Source: Neisseriaceae bacterium (GTDB lineage: Bacteria > Pseudomonadota > Gammaproteobacteria > Burkholderiales > UBA11063). From it: 64,000 bases of DNA. The position numbers and the translations under genes are program-made. The stretch is from assembly GCA_947446595.1 (NCBI GenBank), contig CANFGS010000005.1, forward strand, positions 20,419 to 84,418, in the 5' to 3' direction. The notes beneath the pieces were generated by a model, which did no database searches, had not been told where the DNA came from, and worked only from the letters and a program-made list of their open reading frames with translations. Below, piece after piece: positions 61,612 to 64,000 of the stretch (position 1 is its first letter; each line of letters opens with the position of its first letter).

Positions 61612-61654
61612 GTCGTCATCGCAGCGAAGGCTGGGATCCATGCACTTGCTCTAA
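61612..61654. repeat. Dispersed intergenic repeat, short half-copy
   Basis: GTCGTCATCGCAGCGAAGGCTGGGATCCATGCACTTGCTCTAA. Confidence 0.75.
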
Positions 61655-61670
61655 TTTTTTAAGGAACATA

Positions 61671-63224
61671 ATGAACAATATTAAACGTGCATTAATTAGC
61701 GTATCAGACAAAAATGGATTATTAGAATTCGCAAGTGGCTTACATAAACTAAATATCGAAATATTATCGACTGGTGGTACCTACAAATTCCTAATTCAAA
61801 ATAATATTCCTGCAATAGAGGTAGCTTCAATCACTGAGTTTCCAGAAATTTTAGATGGTAGGGTTAAAACTCTACATCCTAAAATCCATGGTGGAATATT
61901 AGCTAGACGCGATGATAAAAATCATCTGGAACAATTAAAAACGCATAATATAACTCCAATTGATTTAGTATGCGTAAATTTATATCCATTTGAAGCAACA
62001 ATTGATAAAGATAATTGTACTTTTGAAGATGCAATTGAAAATATTGATATTGGTGGCCCTGCAATGATAAGGGCTAGTAGTAAAAATCACCGTGATGTAA
62101 TTATTATTACAAACCCAAGTGATTATGCTGAAATTCTTAATCAAATAAATATCAATGGCAATGTTGATAGTATTACTAGGCTTAAATTATCTGGGAAGGC
62201 ATTTAGCCATACCGCGTACTATGATAGTTTAATTAGTAATTACCTAGCACGTCAAGTTTCTGAAGAAGTTACTTATCCAGAAGAATTAACTATTCCCGCC
62301 AAGTTAGTTCAAACCTTACGTTATGGTGAAAACTCGCACCAAACAGCGGCTTTTTATAAAGATAGTGGCAAGATTGATGGGTTACTATCCAGTTTTACTC
62401 AATTACAAGGTAAGGAGTTATCTTATAATAACTTAGCTGATTCGGACACTGCATGGGAATGTGTGAAGCAGTTTAGCTTACCTACTTGTGTAATAGTAAA
62501 ACATGCAAATCCTTGTGGAGTTGCTTTGGGTAAGGATGCACTATCTTCATATACTAGGGCTTTTTCTTGTGATCCAACTAGTAGCTTTGGTGGGATTATT
62601 GCATTTAACGTAACTGTAGATTTGGATGTGGCAAATGCTATTAGTAAGCAGTTTGTTGAAGTATTAATAGCACCAAGCTATACAGCTGAAGCTTTGGAAG
62701 TATTTAATAAAAAAGCTAATGTGCGAGTACTTCAGATTAAACTTGATAATAATACCAATAGATTAGACTATAAGAGAATTGGTGGAGGATTGTTGGTGCA
62801 AACTCCAGAGCATAAATCTCTTGATATTAATGATCTAAAAGTAGTAACTAAGAAGATTCCAAATAAAGAAATGTTATTAGATCTACAATTTGCGTGGAGT
62901 GTTGCGAGATTTGTAAAATCAAATGCTATTGTTTTAGTAAAAAATGGTCAGACGATAGGCATTGGGGCGGGGCAAATGTCAAGGATTGATTCTAGTAAAA
63001 TCGCTATGAATAAAGCCAAAGAATTTGGTTTTGAAGTTAGTGGTAGTGTTGGTTCTTCAGATGCGTTTTTCCCTTTTAGAGATAATTTAGATATACTTGC
63101 AACAGGAGGTGTTGTAGCTCTTGTGCAACCTGGTGGTTCAATTAAAGACAATGAAATATTTGCTGCGGCTGATGAACTAGGAATGTCTATGGCATTAACA
63201 GGTTACCGCACCTTTAGACACTAA
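61671..63224 (+). CDS. purH: Bifunctional AICAR transformylase/IMP cyclohydrolase
   Basis: KRALISVSDKNGLLEFA, STGGTYKFL, RVKTLHPKIHGGILARR, FRDNLDILATGGVVALVQPGGS, TGYRTFRH. Confidence 0.98.
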   Translation: MNNIKRALISVSDKNGLLEFASGLHKLNIEILSTGGTYKFLIQNNIPAIEVASITEFPEILDGRVKTLHPKIHGGILARRDDKNHLEQLKTHNITPIDLVCVNLYPFEATIDKDNCTFEDAIENIDIGGPAMIRASSKNHRDVIIITNPSDYAEILNQININGNVDSITRLKLSGKAFSHTAYYDSLISNYLARQVSEEVTYPEELTIPAKLVQTLRYGENSHQTAAFYKDSGKIDGLLSSFTQLQGKELSYNNLADSDTAWECVKQFSLPTCVIVKHANPCGVALGKDALSSYTRAFSCDPTSSFGGIIAFNVTVDLDVANAISKQFVEVLIAPSYTAEALEVFNKKANVRVLQIKLDNNTNRLDYKRIGGGLLVQTPEHKSLDINDLKVVTKKIPNKEMLLDLQFAWSVARFVKSNAIVLVKNGQTIGIGAGQMSRIDSSKIAMNKAKEFGFEVSGSVGSSDAFFPFRDNLDILATGGVVALVQPGGSIKDNEIFAAADELGMSMALTGYRTFRH

Positions 63225-63639
63225 ACAAAATCACTTTACAAATTACGGGATTAGCTCTAGTCATAATGACAAGAGTTTTAGGAATGAAGTAGATGTATCG
63301 GTAGCTCCAGTAGCATCTTCAGCAAATGTGGTGGCAGGTTTCCCAAGTATAATAGATGTCTCAAAGAATAAAACAGGTGAGATCTTTATCTACAATGCAG
63401 GCTCCAAGATAGCAGTGTTACAAGGCATTACTTCCAATGATGCAAAATTAGCAATATCACCAACACAAGGTGGTGATTCATGTGTTGCTGGGATGTCATT
63501 ATCTGCTGGGGCAAGTTGTGCTGTTAAATTTAGTATTAGTGATAAAGGTAATGCTTTCTCTAATATTACGATTAAATATAATGAAGTTGGTAGTACTACA
63601 GAGCAAGAGCGTGTAGTTACACAAAACTATAATGCCTAG
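63225..63639 (+). pseudogene. C-terminal fragment of a surface/secreted protein lacking its 5' part
   Basis: Frame open across the purH stop without a conventional start: NYGISSSHNDKSFRNEVDVSVAPVASSANVVAGFPSIIDVSKNKTGEIFIYNAGSKIAVLQGI... Confidence 0.6.
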
Positions 63640-63769
63640 TGTAATAACTATTGGTAAGCAGGTATTCGATGGTTGCAATCTACTTGAGAGTGTAAAATTT
63701 TCAACTGTAGAATTATGTGAAAATACATTTCCTGATAATAAAAGTATCTGTAAATCACCTCTTAATTAG
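63632..63769 (+). pseudogene. BspA-type (LRR_5-like) leucine-rich repeat fragment
   Basis: MPSVITIGKQVFDGCNLLESVKFSTVELCENTFPDNKSICKSPLN*; one to two LRR units only. Confidence 0.5.
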
Positions 63770-63921
63770 TAACTGATGCCACCCACTTAAGTGTAATAAA
63801 TCTAAAACTTTTAAAAGCTCAGTTTCTTTTGATGCTTGAACCACGAATAATCTTGTAAAAGCTAGAATAGATACTGGAAAATCTTGATAAAATAACTATT
63901 AATTATTTTAGGAGATTTTTT

Positions 63922-64000
63922 ATGTATAGAATTACAGGTCAACCAATTAATTTAAGATATATTGCAACATCAATAAAGCAAGACATTCAATTATCGGAGC
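63922..64000 (+). CDS. 5' part of an unidentified CDS, truncated by the window end
   Basis: SD-like AGGAG then ATG: MYRITGQPINLRYIATSIKQDIQLSE... Confidence 0.5.
   Translation, partial: MYRITGQPINLRYIATSIKQDIQLSE

Noticed and set aside
63771-63890. Minus-strand open frame (...ETELLKVLDLLHLSGWHQLLIKR*) considered as a transposase remnant
   Set aside because: About 45 codons without a start and no recognisable motif; could be chance in AT-rich DNA.

Overview
AT-rich bacterial chromosome segment, about 64 kb, densely packed with housekeeping operons. Gene content and order resemble a low-GC betaproteobacterium, possibly Neisseriales-like; this is inferred from recalled gene order and ScpA/ZipA-like protein features, not from a database search. 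Main blocks: asnS-pgk-rapZ-hprK(short)-rsfS-nadD-purF-cvpA-SPOR-folC (minus strand); scoAB; rplM-rpsI; a RelE-type TA pair; dacB-dcd-rluB-RpfE-like-dapF; lipB-ybeD-scpB-scpA-eda; clpB; oxyR-ahpC-ahpD; pmbA/tldD-like; darP and a ZipA-like gene; potABCD; metK; an RRM protein; a relaxation-type protein plus VirD4/TraD-like coupling ATPase pair; an M48-like protein with a destroyed zinc motif; an OprD-like porin; mnmE; lptD-surA-pdxA-PPi-PFK-grxD-nnrDE; a cyanophycin-type cluster (tandem Mur-ligase protein without ATP-grasp, cyanophycinase, isoaspartyl peptidase); purN and purH. A dispersed intergenic repeat family (core GCATGGATCCCAAACTC / GTCATTCCAGC..GCTGGAATCCATGC) occurs at nine loci and supplies the end of at least one protein (LipB). 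The most notable items are the ATP-grasp-less double Mur-ligase/cyanophycinase cluster, the repeat family, the M48 pseudoprotease, the eda-stop-scpA same-frame arrangement with no standard upstream start codon, the kinase-domain-only HprK, the orphan conjugation-type gene pair, two interrupted lipoprotein genes, and an unidentified structured RNA candidate upstream of metK. No rRNA, tRNA or CRISPR was recognised by eye.
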